A program made the position numbers and the translations under genes. Below are positions 8,144 through 17,552 of a stretch of DNA of 64,000 nt, in pieces. The DNA is taken from assembly GCF_045209745.1 (NCBI RefSeq), contig NZ_CP109273.1, positions 744,001 through 808,000 on the forward strand. Reading direction: 5' to 3'. Numbering within the stretch: position 1 is the first letter of the stretch; each line of letters begins with the position of its first letter. The notes under the pieces are model-generated. The model made no database searches. It was not told the DNA's origin and was given only the letters and a program-made list of their open reading frames with translations. This DNA comes from Micromonospora sp045209745. Lineage in GTDB: Bacteria > Actinomycetota > Actinomycetes > Mycobacteriales > Micromonosporaceae.

Positions 8144-8353
8144 GTGAGCCGGACGATCCTTGATGTCGATGACGAACTACTCGCCGAGGCCGGCAAGATC
8201 CTTGGCACCACGACGAAGAAGGCAACCGTCAACGCCGCACTCAAGGCTGTCGTCGACCGGGAGAAGCGGCGACAGTTCGCCGACTGGCTCAAGAGCGGAG
8301 GGCTGCCCGATTTGACGGGTCCCGTCGAGACGGCCGAGCCGGACGCAGCGTGA
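8144..8353 (+). CDS. vapB: VapB-family antitoxin
   Basis: This is a 69-residue antitoxin. The N-terminal part SRTILDVDDELLAEAGKIL followed by KKATVNAALKAVVDREKR is the ribbon-helix-helix-like DNA-binding and dimerisation segment of the VapB (DUF2191) group. The short C-terminal tail would wrap the toxin. The GTG at 8144 follows AGAGGAGG. It overlaps the toxin gene by 4 bases (GTGA), and a palindromic operator lies just upstream. Confidence 0.88.
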   Translation: MSRTILDVDDELLAEAGKILGTTTKKATVNAALKAVVDREKRRQFADWLKSGGLPDLTGPVETAEPDAA

Positions 8354-8769
8354 GTCACGAGCATTTTCTGTTGGACAAGTCTGCCCTCGCCCGCTGGCCC
8401 AAGCGCAGTGTGGCTCCGGTGCTCGGCGAACTGTCCGATCGAGGGCTGCTCGCGGTGTGCGGAGCGGTCGAGGTCGAGGTCATCCACAGCGCACGCACCG
8501 CCAAGGACGCGCAGCGCGCCCGCTGGCTGTTGAGCGGCTTCCGCTGGCTGGCGATGCCCGACGAGGTCTGGGACCGGGCGGTTGACGTCCAGGTGCAGGC
8601 CCTACACAAGGGCAACCACCGGGCGCTGTCCATGGCGGACCTGCTGATCGCCGCCACCGCCGAGCGACACGGAGTCACCGTCCTGCACTACGACGGCGAC
8701 TTCGACCTGATCACCGCGATCACCGGGCAGCCCACCGCCTGGGTCGTTCCCGCCGGCACCGCCGACTGA
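8350..8769 (+). CDS. vapC: VapC-family PIN-domain ribonuclease toxin
   Basis: This is a 139-residue PIN-domain protein. Acidic residues of the metal site are visible in FLLDKSALARW (first Asp), EVEVIHSAR (Glu), SMADLLIAATA (Asp) and HYDGDFDLI (last Asp). These enzymes cleave tRNA or rRNA when released from their antitoxin. The start codon overlaps the antitoxin stop, so the pair is coupled. The next gene lies tail-to-tail 21 bases further on. Confidence 0.9.
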   Translation: MSHEHFLLDKSALARWPKRSVAPVLGELSDRGLLAVCGAVEVEVIHSARTAKDAQRARWLLSGFRWLAMPDEVWDRAVDVQVQALHKGNHRALSMADLLIAATAERHGVTVLHYDGDFDLITAITGQPTAWVVPAGTAD

Positions 8770-8790
8770 GCGCATGTTGGGCAGTGCCGC

Positions 8791-11700
8791 TCACTCCAGC
8801 AGGCTCTTGATGTCGGCGGCGGTGAACTGCGCGGAGGCGAACTCACCGCCGTCCAGGACGCTGCTGAAGAGCTCCGCCTTCCGGGCCTGCAACGCCATCA
8901 CCTTCTCCTCGATGGTGTCCTTGGCAACCAGCCGGTAGACCATGACGTTGCGGGTTTGGCCGATGCGGTGCGTCCGGTCGACCGCCTGGTTTTCCGCGGC
9001 CGGGTTCCACCACGGGTCGAGCAGCAGGCAGTAGTCGGCCTCGGTGAGGTTGAGGCCGAAGCCACCGGCCTTGAGGCTGATCAGGAAGACCGGGTTGTCG
9101 CCGCTCTTGAAGCCGTCGATGACGGCAGCCCGGTCCCGGGTGGTCCCGTCCAGGTAACTGCACATGACCCCGGCCGCCTCCAGGCGCTGCCGGGCCGCGC
9201 CGAGGAAGCGGGTGAACTGGCTGAACACCAGGCTGCAATGCCCCTCGGCGACCAGACTGACGATCCGTTCGGTCAGCACGTCCAGCTTCGTCGCCGGCAC
9301 GTTCTGGTGCGTCGGGTCGACCAGCGCCACGTCCAGGCTCGCCTGTCGGAGCAGCGTCAACGACCGAAAGATCTCGAACCGATTCTTCTCCAGGTCACCG
9401 AGGAGACCGAGGACCTTCTGCCGCTCCCGCTGCAGGTACGCCTGATAGACCCGGCGGTGCCGGCGGTCCAGCTCAACCTCGATGACCTGCTCCTGCTTGG
9501 CCGGCAGGTCGGCCGCCACGTCCGCCTTGCGCCGGCGCAGCATCAGCGGCCGGATCCGGCGGCGCAGCTGGGCGAGCCGCTCCGCGTCCCGCTCCTTCTC
9601 GATCGGGTTGCGGTAATACTCGGTGAACCGCTCGGCGCGGGGCAACAGCCCGGGTGCGGTGATCGAGCAGAGCGCCCACAGCTCGCCGAGGTGGTTCTCC
9701 ATCGGCGTGCCGGTGATCGCCAGCTTGAACGGGGCCGGCAGCAGCTTCGCGCAGCGGTGCGCCTGGGACTGCGAATTCTTGACGAACTGCGCCTCGTCGA
9801 GGATCAGCCCGGCCCAGTCGAGGGCGCGATAGTCGTCGTACTCCAGCCGGAACAGCGTGTACGAGGTGACCACGACGTCCGCACCGGCGACCGCCTCAGC
9901 CAGGGGCACGCCGCGCCGTGCCACGGTCTGGGTGACCGCCCGGACGTCCAGCTCCGGCGTGAAACGGGCCGCCTCGCTCGCCCAGTTGGCGACGACGCTG
10001 GCCGGGGCGACCACCAGGAACGGCGCCTCGGCGCGCGCGTGGCAGATCAGCGCCAGCGTCTGCAGGGTCTTGCCGAGCCCCATGTCGTCGGCGAGGACAC
10101 CGCCCAGGCCGTGATCGTGCAACGTGGCGAGCCAACGGAACCCGTCCCGCTGGTACGGGCGAAGCTGCGCTCGTACCCCTGCTGGGATCTGGTGCTCGAC
10201 GGTGGGCGCCGCCTCGCTGAGCGCGCGTACCGACCGTTGCCAGGCCCCGGCCTGGCCGATGACCTCACCCAGCTCGGCCAGCTCGTCCCAGAGCCCGGCC
10301 TGGAACCGGCCGACCCGCAGCACCCCGGGCGGCGCGTCGGCCAGTGCCCGGGACTCGGCGATCAGGTCTCGCAGCTGCTGGAACTCCGGTCGTTCGAGCG
10401 CGACGTAGGTGCCGCTGGGCAGGATGAGGTATTGCTGTTCCTGCGCCAACGCCGCGAAGAGCTCGGCGAAGTCGACCTGCTCCCCACCGACGGTGACCCG
10501 TACCGACAGGTCGAACCAGTCATGCTCGCCGGGCTCACCGCCGTCGGCGAAGGTGATGGTGGGCGCAGCGTACGTCTCCTGGTAGTCATCGAGCGCCCCG
10601 TCCGAGGGAGTGACCAGCTCTACACCGTCGAGCTCGGCCAGTCGCGGCACGACGTCACTGACGAACCGGATCAGGGCGTCACCGTCGAGGCTCACCGAGG
10701 CTGCCAGCCGGGGGCCGGTCGACGACGGCTCCAGGAGCTCGGGCACCGGCTTGGCGACCAGGTCGACGACCCGCCGCAGCAGCTCCGCCCGGCGCTCATC
10801 CGCGACGGCGGCCACCCCGTCCCGCAGCGGCTCGGGATGGCGTCGGCCACCGACGACCCGATGCCACTCCCAGCCCACCCGGAGACGGTGCTCGGGCTCG
10901 GGGCTCACCGTCGCGGTCAGCGTGACCGGCCCTACCGTCGGAAGCTGAACGGCCGGATCGGCGGCGAACACCTCCACCTGGCGGAGCAGCTCCGGGTAGA
11001 AGCGGTCGAAGAACTGCTGCTCCTCGGCGGCCGGAACCCGGATCGCCGGCCCAGCGAGCGCCCGCACCATCCCCGGCAGCAACGTCCCGGCCAGCGGCGC
11101 CAACCAGAGTGCCGCTACGCCGGATCGGGCGTCAGTCCCGCTCAGCTCCCCCACGCCGGCAAGGCCATGCGCCGGTTCGCCGACGAGGAGTACGCGCGAC
11201 ACGGGGATCGGCGCGCCACCGGCCGACAATGTCGGCGCCAGCACCAGCTCCCCATCGACCCGACCGACCTGCACCGACAGTCGGGCCGGACGGCCCAGCA
11301 CGACCGGCCCGGCGCGTTTGCCGGCCTGCACCAGCGGTAGGCCGGCCTCCTCCGCCTCAGCCAGCACGTCCCAGATTCGCCGGCTGGCGAACTCGTGCAG
11401 CGCGACCGTCCGCCGATGGCCGTCGTAGTAGTGGTCGAAGCCGTCGGTGGTACTCGCCAGTCGGGCGATCTCGACGAGCAGTCGGCGGTGCCGCTCGATC
11501 CGCGTCGACCGGCCGAAGTAGGCGTAGCTCACTGTCGACCAGCTGATCCCGGACCGCACCCAGCCATTGCGGCCCGGCAGCACTGGCCGCAGCTCGACAT
11601 GGAAACCCGCCGCGTCGTCCGTGCCCTGAGAGACGACGTCGAACTGCAGGCCGAGCCCCGGCGGCTCCGACTCCGGCACAACCGGCGGCAGGGCGACGTC

Positions 11701-12063
11701 CCGGACCAACGAGGAGAGCGCCCGCGCCCAACTCGGCTCAGACCGCGGCGGGCGGGGTTTCCGGGGTTTGGCCGTCGCGAGCGTCGCAAGCACCAGCGCG
11801 GCAGGGTGGGCGCAGCCGGACTGCCCACACGTACACGAACCATCCAACGCCTCGACCATGCCGTCGGCGTCCGACCGCACCGTCGCCGCCACCTCGCCGG
11901 CTGCGCTGCCGTCGAGCCGACCGTGCCCCTGACCGGTCGTCGGATCCCACTGCACGTCCAGCAGCTCCCCGCGCTCGAGCAACTGCCGAGCGCGTACGAA
12001 AGAACGGGAGCCGACAAGTTCGTAGAGCGCGGCCTCGACCGGACTCAGGGCGAGTTTTGCCAC
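8791..12063 (-). CDS. SNF2-family helicase with SWIM zinc finger
   Basis: This is a double-stranded-DNA translocase of 1090 residues. An N-terminal SWIM finger (C77-T-C79 ... C84-A-H86) is followed by a long middle region. The SNF2 core has ADDMGLGKT (about residue 660, Walker A), LILDEAQFVKN (motif II) and GTPMENHLGELWAL (motif III). The second RecA lobe has FSQFTRF, LISLKAGGFGLNLTEAD and DRTHRIGQ near the end. The GTG at 12063 follows GAAGGGA; an upstream start would add 14 residues. It lies near, and in the same direction as, the NERD-kinase gene but is separated from it by a plus-strand dehydrogenase gene. Confidence 0.92.
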   Translation of the reverse strand: MAKLALSPVEAALYELVGSRSFVRARQLLERGELLDVQWDPTTGQGHGRLDGSAAGEVAATVRSDADGMVEALDGSCTCGQSGCAHPAALVLATLATAKPRKPRPPRSEPSWARALSSLVRDVALPPVVPESEPPGLGLQFDVVSQGTDDAAGFHVELRPVLPGRNGWVRSGISWSTVSYAYFGRSTRIERHRRLLVEIARLASTTDGFDHYYDGHRRTVALHEFASRRIWDVLAEAEEAGLPLVQAGKRAGPVVLGRPARLSVQVGRVDGELVLAPTLSAGGAPIPVSRVLLVGEPAHGLAGVGELSGTDARSGVAALWLAPLAGTLLPGMVRALAGPAIRVPAAEEQQFFDRFYPELLRQVEVFAADPAVQLPTVGPVTLTATVSPEPEHRLRVGWEWHRVVGGRRHPEPLRDGVAAVADERRAELLRRVVDLVAKPVPELLEPSSTGPRLAASVSLDGDALIRFVSDVVPRLAELDGVELVTPSDGALDDYQETYAAPTITFADGGEPGEHDWFDLSVRVTVGGEQVDFAELFAALAQEQQYLILPSGTYVALERPEFQQLRDLIAESRALADAPPGVLRVGRFQAGLWDELAELGEVIGQAGAWQRSVRALSEAAPTVEHQIPAGVRAQLRPYQRDGFRWLATLHDHGLGGVLADDMGLGKTLQTLALICHARAEAPFLVVAPASVVANWASEAARFTPELDVRAVTQTVARRGVPLAEAVAGADVVVTSYTLFRLEYDDYRALDWAGLILDEAQFVKNSQSQAHRCAKLLPAPFKLAITGTPMENHLGELWALCSITAPGLLPRAERFTEYYRNPIEKERDAERLAQLRRRIRPLMLRRRKADVAADLPAKQEQVIEVELDRRHRRVYQAYLQRERQKVLGLLGDLEKNRFEIFRSLTLLRQASLDVALVDPTHQNVPATKLDVLTERIVSLVAEGHCSLVFSQFTRFLGAARQRLEAAGVMCSYLDGTTRDRAAVIDGFKSGDNPVFLISLKAGGFGLNLTEADYCLLLDPWWNPAAENQAVDRTHRIGQTRNVMVYRLVAKDTIEEKVMALQARKAELFSSVLDGGEFASAQFTAADIKSLLE

Positions 12064-12156
12064 GTTCGATCCCTTCGCTGGCTTACCGCTCCCGGCGCTC
12101 AGCAACGATAGCCGCCACCCGGCAGGCGAACCGTCACCGCACCGAGCGTCTCCCGA

Positions 12157-12321
12157 TCAACCCGTCGGCGATGCCGCCCGGCCCGACGACTCGATCCAGT
12201 CGTCGGCGAGCCACAGTGACTGGCTGGCCGGTGCGGTCAGCGGCAACTGCACCCCGTCCAGCACCGCCGGGTCAGGCCGACGGGCCGGCACCAGCAGCAG
12301 CCGGGCCGCCGGTCGAGGTCT
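12157..12321 (-). pseudogene. Duplicate of the 3' end of the NERD-kinase gene
   Basis: The minus strand reads PAARLLLVPARRPDPAVLDG, then VQLPLTAPASQSLWLADDW, then a short unrelated tail and a stop at 12157. This is nearly the same as the last 50 residues of the protein encoded at 13205-17335. At DNA level 12191-12319 and 13239-13366 are clearly homologous with scattered differences. No upstream part of the kinase is present here. The dehydrogenase gene 12434-13192 lies between the two copies. Confidence 0.8.
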
Positions 12322-12433
12322 GGGGTGCGACGTGGGTAGTGGCTTCGGCGAACACCGACGCCACGTGCCGTTGAAGCACTAGCGTTTACCGCAGCCCTCT
12401 CGGCGTCAGAACGACAGCAGGAAGGGATACCCG

Positions 12434-13192
12434 ATGACGAAACTGGCTGGTAAGAACGCTCTCGTGACCGGCGGAGCATCCGGTATCGGTCGGGCGGTGG
12501 TCGAGATCTTCCTCAAGGAGGGCGCTCAAGTCGTCGCAGTGGACCGCGACGAGACGAAGCTTGCCCAGATGACGACGGATCTCGGGGGCCAGGGCCCCAC
12601 GTTGCACACCATCGCCACTGACCTCTCCGGCGAACCAACCGTCCAGGCGGCGGTGAAGAACGCTCTGGACCGCTTCGGCAGCATCGACATCCTGGTAAAC
12701 AACGCGGGGCTGCACGACGCAGGAGCCAGCCTCTTCGACATCGCCACCCCGCAGTGGGAACAGACGTTCGCCGTCAACGTCAGCGCCCACTATTGGCTGT
12801 CCCGGCAACTCCTGCCCGGCATGGTCGAGCGCGGCAGCGGTGCCATCATCGCCATCACATCTGCCGCCGGTCTGGTGGGTGGCGGCGGTGGACCTGCCTA
12901 CACCGCCTCGAAACACGCAGCCGTGGGGCTCAGCAAGGCGCTGGCCGTCGAGTTCGGCCCCAAGGGCATCCGGTGCAACGCAATCGCCCCCGGCGTCGTG
13001 ACGACCCCCATGCTCGACGCCCTCCCGGACACGGCAAAGTCGGGCTTCGCCGGTGTCGCGGCCGGTACGGCGGCACGCCGCCTGGGCGAGCCGCACGAGA
13101 TCGCTGCGGCGGTCCTGTTTCTGGCCAGTGACGCCGGGAGCTTCATGCACGGAGCAGTGGTGCCGGTCGACGGAGGCTACACCGCCGTCTGA
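12434..13192 (+). CDS. Short-chain dehydrogenase/reductase
   Basis: This is an NAD(P)-dependent oxidoreductase of 252 residues with the classical SDR fold. TGGASGIG (residues about 12-19) is the nucleotide-binding motif, and VDRDE after beta-2 has Asp, favouring NAD. NNAG is present. The catalytic Ser-Tyr-Lys are in ITSAAG and AYTASKHA, and PG follows in IAPGVVTTP. The C-terminus HGAVVPVDGGYTAV is typical. The ATG follows AGGAAGG. It is on the opposite strand to both neighbours and is flanked by direct copies of the kinase gene's 3' end, which suggests it arrived as an insertion. Confidence 0.92.
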   Translation: MTKLAGKNALVTGGASGIGRAVVEIFLKEGAQVVAVDRDETKLAQMTTDLGGQGPTLHTIATDLSGEPTVQAAVKNALDRFGSIDILVNNAGLHDAGASLFDIATPQWEQTFAVNVSAHYWLSRQLLPGMVERGSGAIIAITSAAGLVGGGGGPAYTASKHAAVGLSKALAVEFGPKGIRCNAIAPGVVTTPMLDALPDTAKSGFAGVAAGTAARRLGEPHEIAAAVLFLASDAGSFMHGAVVPVDGGYTAV

Positions 13193-13204
13193 GGTTCCCG
13201 CCGG

Positions 13205-16200
13205 TCACGCCACGCGGTCACGCGCCGCACCGGCCGCCTCGATCCAGTCGTCGGCGAGCCAGAGCGACTGGCTCGCTGGCGAGGTCAGCGGCAACTGCAC
13301 CCCGTCCAGCACCGCCGGCTCGGGGCGCCGCGCCGGGACCAGCAGCAGCCGGGCCGCCGGCCGGGGCCGGGTCGGGTCAGCCAATTCCTGAAGCAGCCCG
13401 AGCTGCCCGTAGCGGGCCAGCGGCGCCGCCTCGGTGAGCAGGACCGGCCCGTCGGCGGCGGCGATCGCCGCGCTGATGGCGGGTACGACCTGGTGCCGGA
13501 CCAGGTCGACCAGGCTGCGGAAGTCGGCGTCCAGCGGCGAGCCGTTGTCGGCCGCCACGATCGCCTCCCACGGGAAGCCGAGTGACCGCAGCCGTTCCAG
13601 CAGGATCGCCGTGACATCCACCTCGGTCACCGGCAGCCGGGCCAGCAGCGCCCGCCGGGCCGGGGCGAGCCGACGCCACGGCGCCAGCAGCGCGAGGAAG
13701 GCCTGCCGGTCGATCGCGGAACTGAGCTTCTCCCTCAGCTCGTCGGCCGCGGAGAGCCCGAGCAGCGGCGCGTGGGTGGTGGCCAGCCGAGTACCGGTCA
13801 CCGATGGCATGGTCGTCGCCGGCCCGTAGACGTGATCTCGCGAGTGCCAGGTCAGCGGCACCTGGGCGGCAGCGAGCAGGTCGTTGAGGCCCGGGCGGCC
13901 GGGCAGCCGCTCGGCTCGGGGGAACCGGCTCTGCACCCGGTCCCGGATCTGTTGCTCGCCGAGCCGCTGGCCGATCAGGCTGCCCACCGACAGCCGCAGC
14001 GCCCACTCCGCCGGCATCCCCACCGGGTAGAGCTGCCCCTGCGCGTTGACGTCGACCCGGTCGTTGCTCCCGACCGCCGCGAGCTGCAACAGCCGTAGGT
14101 CGGCCACCGCTGGCATTCCGGCCGGCACGGGTAGCCGTCGCAGCTCCTCCACGGCGCGTTGCCGGGTCGGCAACGGGTCGGCAACGGCCAGCTCGGCGGC
14201 GCGTCCGCCCAGCTCCACCACGTACCCGAGGAAGTCGGCGGCGGTGACGTCGGACGCCGGGTCGTCCGGCTCTCGGCCGACCAGGACGGTGCTGGAGGTG
14301 CGGAACCGCTGGATGGCCACCCGGGCGTCCCCGCCCGTGCTCAACTCGGCCTCCACGGCGGCGCGCACGAGCCCGATCGCCTGCGGCAGCCGTTTCGGCG
14401 CGGCGGTGTAGGAACCCCGGGCGGCGATCAACGCCTGGGCCAGTTCCTCGGCGGACATCACCGCGCCGCGGGCGTCGAGCAGCGCCACGACCTCGTTACG
14501 CACCGCCTCCAGCGCCGGCTCGCCCAGCCACGTTCTGGCCTGGGCGTTGAGCAGCTTGGAGATCTGTGGCTGGCTCCGGCCGGTGGCTCGGGCTGCCTCG
14601 CTCTGCGCCGGCCAGCACAGGAACGTCCCCTCGTCGGCGGGCGCCTGCCCGAGCAGCACGGCCAGCGTCCGGTGGTTGCGCGACGACGCGGCGGGCAGCA
14701 GGATCGCGCAGAGCGCCTCGACGCCCTGCGCCAGCGGCTGCTGGTCGGTGGGCGCAGGCTCGCTGTCGTCGGGCAGTACCGCCCGCAGGGCGCGCGCCTG
14801 GGCGATGATCTCCTTGCGGGTGGCGTCCGGCACCCCCTTGGCGCGGGTGAGTGCCGACAGTTCCGCGTCCAGCAGCTCACCCACGGTGTGCAGGCCGAGC
14901 CGTTGCAGCGCGGAGCGGGCCCGGGCGGTCAGCTCGGTGACCTCCAGCGGCGACTCCCGGGTCAGCCCCACCGCCGCCGGCACCGGCCCGACCGGCGTCA
15001 CCGCCGGTTGCGGAACCTGCTGGAAGATCGCCCGCCAGGCGTCGGTCATCTCGTCGACCGTGTCGAACCGGGCCGTGGCTTCCCGAGCCAACGCCCGACG
15101 GAAGAACTCCACCAGCCGGTCGGCGACCGCCGGGTCGAACACCGCCGGGTCGAGGGTTACCTCGTCGCTGACCGCGGCCGGGTTGGCGTTGTCGCCCCAC
15201 CGCGGCAGCGTGCCCGTCGCCATCTCGTAGAGGACGACGGCCGCCGCGAACCGCTCCGCCGCCGCGTCGTAGCGCAGCCTGCGCGGTGGGCCGAGGAACG
15301 AGTCGAGGTAACCGACGGTGCCCGCTGCGAGTTGGTCGGCGGGGGCGGATGAGAGCGAGAAGTCGAAGACGCACAGGTGTGGCTGCTTGTCCTTCGGGCG
15401 GGGCCGAGCTGCCAGGTTGGCCGGCTTCAGGTCCCGGTGCCAGACGCCCTGCCCGTCGAGGTAGTTGACGATGTCGAGGAGGTCCCGCCCGTAGCGTTCC
15501 AGCAGGTCCAGCGCCAGCCGGCCGCCACGCAGCTCCTCGGCGAGGGTGCGCGACCCGGCACTCTCCATCAGCAGGGCGGTTCGGCCGCCGACCCGCACCG
15601 GGCCCTTGACCAGCGCGGCCACCTGAGGGTGCTTCAGCTTGCCGAGGGTACGCGCCTCCGCGGTCAACCGCTCCTCGTGCTGCTCGTCGCGAGCCACCTT
15701 CAACACCAGCTCGCGGGACTCCCCGTCCCGGACGACCAGCAGGGCGACGGCGGTGGCACCGGAGCCGAGCCGGTCCTTCACCTCCAGGCCGCCGTCGAGC
15801 TGGTCCCCCCGGTGAGCGGAGAGCGGATCGGTCACCGGCTCCGGCTCCGGCGCGGTGAGTTCATCCCAGACCTTCTCCAGATCCTTGTGGAACCGGGAAA
15901 CGCTGGGCAGCCGTTGCGCCGGATCGCCCCGGGTCGCGTCGTAGACCAGGGTGACCAGCGTGTGCGGCATGCCGTCGACCACCGCGTCGAGGTGCAGCCC
16001 ACTGTCGCGGACCGCACTGACCAGCTCCTCGGGCGTGGCGGCCGGCACCGCCCCGGAAAAGATCCGGTACGCCAACGCGCCCAGCGCGAACACGTCAAGC
16101 TGATGGCCCGGCAGCCGGGTGGCGTTCTCGGCCTCCGGTGCCTGGTAACGGCGGACCTCGTCGTCGAAGAACAGCTCTAGGCTGGCCGGATCGCTCGACG

Positions 16201-17335
16201 GGCCGAGCCTGGTGAGCTGGGTAGCTCCGGCCAACCGGCCGCCGGTCTGCCAGTCGGTGACCACCAGCGTCGGGCGAGGGCCGTCCGGGTCACCCACGTA
16301 GATCGCCCGGGGCGAGAGCGCCCGGTGAGCCAGCCGGCGAGAGTGCGCGTAGTTGATGATCTCGGCGAGATCCTGTACCAGCTGCAATCGCTGGGCCAGG
16401 GTCAACCCGTCGCCGTGTCGCAGCAGCCACTGGTCGAGGCGTACCCAGTCCTGCTGGTGGTCGAAGATGACCGCCGGGCCCCACGAATGCTCAACCAGGT
16501 CGTGTGCGCGGGCCACCCCCGGATGGTGGATGCCCTGCAAGAGGCGGAACTCCCGCTCCGCCGCCTTGCGGATAACCGGCACCTCATGCTCGGCCGCCCG
16601 GCTGGTCAGGTAGAACCGCACCCGCCGCACCAGCGAGGTGTCCAGCGCGTGCCCCGCGAGGAAGTCCTGCCAGCCGAGACCCTCAGCGAACGGCTTCGGG
16701 TGCAACAACAGCTGGCCGACCTTACGGTCCGCCACCGACGGGCGGATCTTCGCGCCGCGCACCAGCTCGACGATGTCTCGGCCACGCGCCTCGTCCACCA
16801 GATGGTCCGGATTTCGCGGCAGGGCGAGCAGCAGCTTCTTCAGGCCGGGCAGGCCGGAGTCGTGTCCCTCCAGCCCGTAGATGTGCTGGCTGCCGATCGC
16901 GTCGAGGCTGGCCCGCATTGCTCTCGCGTGAAGGAACACGGCAGCCCCGACATAGGGCGTCTCGCGCTGCCGTCCGTGTTGCTTGGCGTAATAGCGGATC
17001 AGGCTGGCCAGCCGCTTCGCCTTCCGATTGGCCAGGATGTACGGGTTGTCCTCGGGGATCAGCCGAGAATTCGGCGCCCGCCGCAGCCACTGGGTGCCGT
17101 CACCGCGGATCTCCCCCTGCCAGTGCTTCAACTCCAACACGTAGAGCCCGCTCGGGGTCAACACCAGGGCGTCGACCTCGTTGATCGAGCCGTCGGCGCC
17201 GACGAACTCGACGTTCGTCCAAACGTGGTACGGGTCGGCGTCGGGCAGGTAGCCGGCCAACTCGCGCAGCCCGTCCTGCTCCCAGATGTACGAGCTGGAG
17301 TTGATCTGCTCCCAGCGCGGTGAATCCTCCCGCAT
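13205..17335 (-). CDS. NERD - pseudokinase - Ser/Thr kinase multidomain protein (PglW-like)
   Basis: The protein has 1376 residues. Residues about 15-130 form a NERD domain with the PD-(D/E)xK pattern D55...E68-L-K70. A first kinase fold (about 235-490) has lost catalysis: HRA at 337-339 replaces HRD and DWQ at 361 replaces DFG. The second (about 515-780) looks active: GSGATA loop (524-529), K546, HRDLKPAN (633-640) and DFS (658-660) in place of DFG. A helix-hairpin-like segment (SALQRLGLHTVGELL) and an HTH-like GRSQPQISKLL follow. This is the PglW architecture of BREX type 2, but no pglX, pglY or pglZ is in the window. The ATG at 17335 follows GGGAAGGG. Confidence 0.85.
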   Translation of the reverse strand: MREDSPRWEQINSSSYIWEQDGLRELAGYLPDADPYHVWTNVEFVGADGSINEVDALVLTPSGLYVLELKHWQGEIRGDGTQWLRRAPNSRLIPEDNPYILANRKAKRLASLIRYYAKQHGRQRETPYVGAAVFLHARAMRASLDAIGSQHIYGLEGHDSGLPGLKKLLLALPRNPDHLVDEARGRDIVELVRGAKIRPSVADRKVGQLLLHPKPFAEGLGWQDFLAGHALDTSLVRRVRFYLTSRAAEHEVPVIRKAAEREFRLLQGIHHPGVARAHDLVEHSWGPAVIFDHQQDWVRLDQWLLRHGDGLTLAQRLQLVQDLAEIINYAHSRRLAHRALSPRAIYVGDPDGPRPTLVVTDWQTGGRLAGATQLTRLGPSSDPASLELFFDDEVRRYQAPEAENATRLPGHQLDVFALGALAYRIFSGAVPAATPEELVSAVRDSGLHLDAVVDGMPHTLVTLVYDATRGDPAQRLPSVSRFHKDLEKVWDELTAPEPEPVTDPLSAHRGDQLDGGLEVKDRLGSGATAVALLVVRDGESRELVLKVARDEQHEERLTAEARTLGKLKHPQVAALVKGPVRVGGRTALLMESAGSRTLAEELRGGRLALDLLERYGRDLLDIVNYLDGQGVWHRDLKPANLAARPRPKDKQPHLCVFDFSLSSAPADQLAAGTVGYLDSFLGPPRRLRYDAAAERFAAAVVLYEMATGTLPRWGDNANPAAVSDEVTLDPAVFDPAVADRLVEFFRRALAREATARFDTVDEMTDAWRAIFQQVPQPAVTPVGPVPAAVGLTRESPLEVTELTARARSALQRLGLHTVGELLDAELSALTRAKGVPDATRKEIIAQARALRAVLPDDSEPAPTDQQPLAQGVEALCAILLPAASSRNHRTLAVLLGQAPADEGTFLCWPAQSEAARATGRSQPQISKLLNAQARTWLGEPALEAVRNEVVALLDARGAVMSAEELAQALIAARGSYTAAPKRLPQAIGLVRAAVEAELSTGGDARVAIQRFRTSSTVLVGREPDDPASDVTAADFLGYVVELGGRAAELAVADPLPTRQRAVEELRRLPVPAGMPAVADLRLLQLAAVGSNDRVDVNAQGQLYPVGMPAEWALRLSVGSLIGQRLGEQQIRDRVQSRFPRAERLPGRPGLNDLLAAAQVPLTWHSRDHVYGPATTMPSVTGTRLATTHAPLLGLSAADELREKLSSAIDRQAFLALLAPWRRLAPARRALLARLPVTEVDVTAILLERLRSLGFPWEAIVAADNGSPLDADFRSLVDLVRHQVVPAISAAIAAADGPVLLTEAAPLARYGQLGLLQELADPTRPRPAARLLLVPARRPEPAVLDGVQLPLTSPASQSLWLADDWIEAAGAARDRVA

Positions 17336-17552
17336 GCGCCGACCCTTCCCGCCCTGGCCGTCAATGTTCCGGCTCAGTCTGGGCACTTTACCGTTTCGGC
17401 GACTGATCAGCGGCAACCGCCGCTTGCGCACTTAGCGCATCCAGCCGAACACGTCCGACCGATGTTCGCTCGGCACGGCCGACCGATCACGCCGACTGAT
17501 ACGCCGCCTCGCCGACCGGCATAGAAACGCCACCTGCGGGTATGAGCCGTGG

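Noticed and set aside
8956..11340. Long open frame on the plus strand opposite the SNF2 gene
   Set aside because: It is the antisense of a well-supported gene. High GC makes long stop-free antisense frames common, and its residues (Arg/Gly/Pro/Gln-rich) fit no protein family.
8791..12063. DISARM helicase
   Set aside because: SNF2 proteins occur in DISARM, but no DrmA, DrmB or DISARM methylase is present, and the SWIM-SNF2 layout is common outside defence.
13205..17335. A full BREX type 2 locus
   Set aside because: Only the PglW-like kinase is present. No methyltransferase (PglX), ATPase (PglY) or phosphatase (PglZ) lies on either side within the window.
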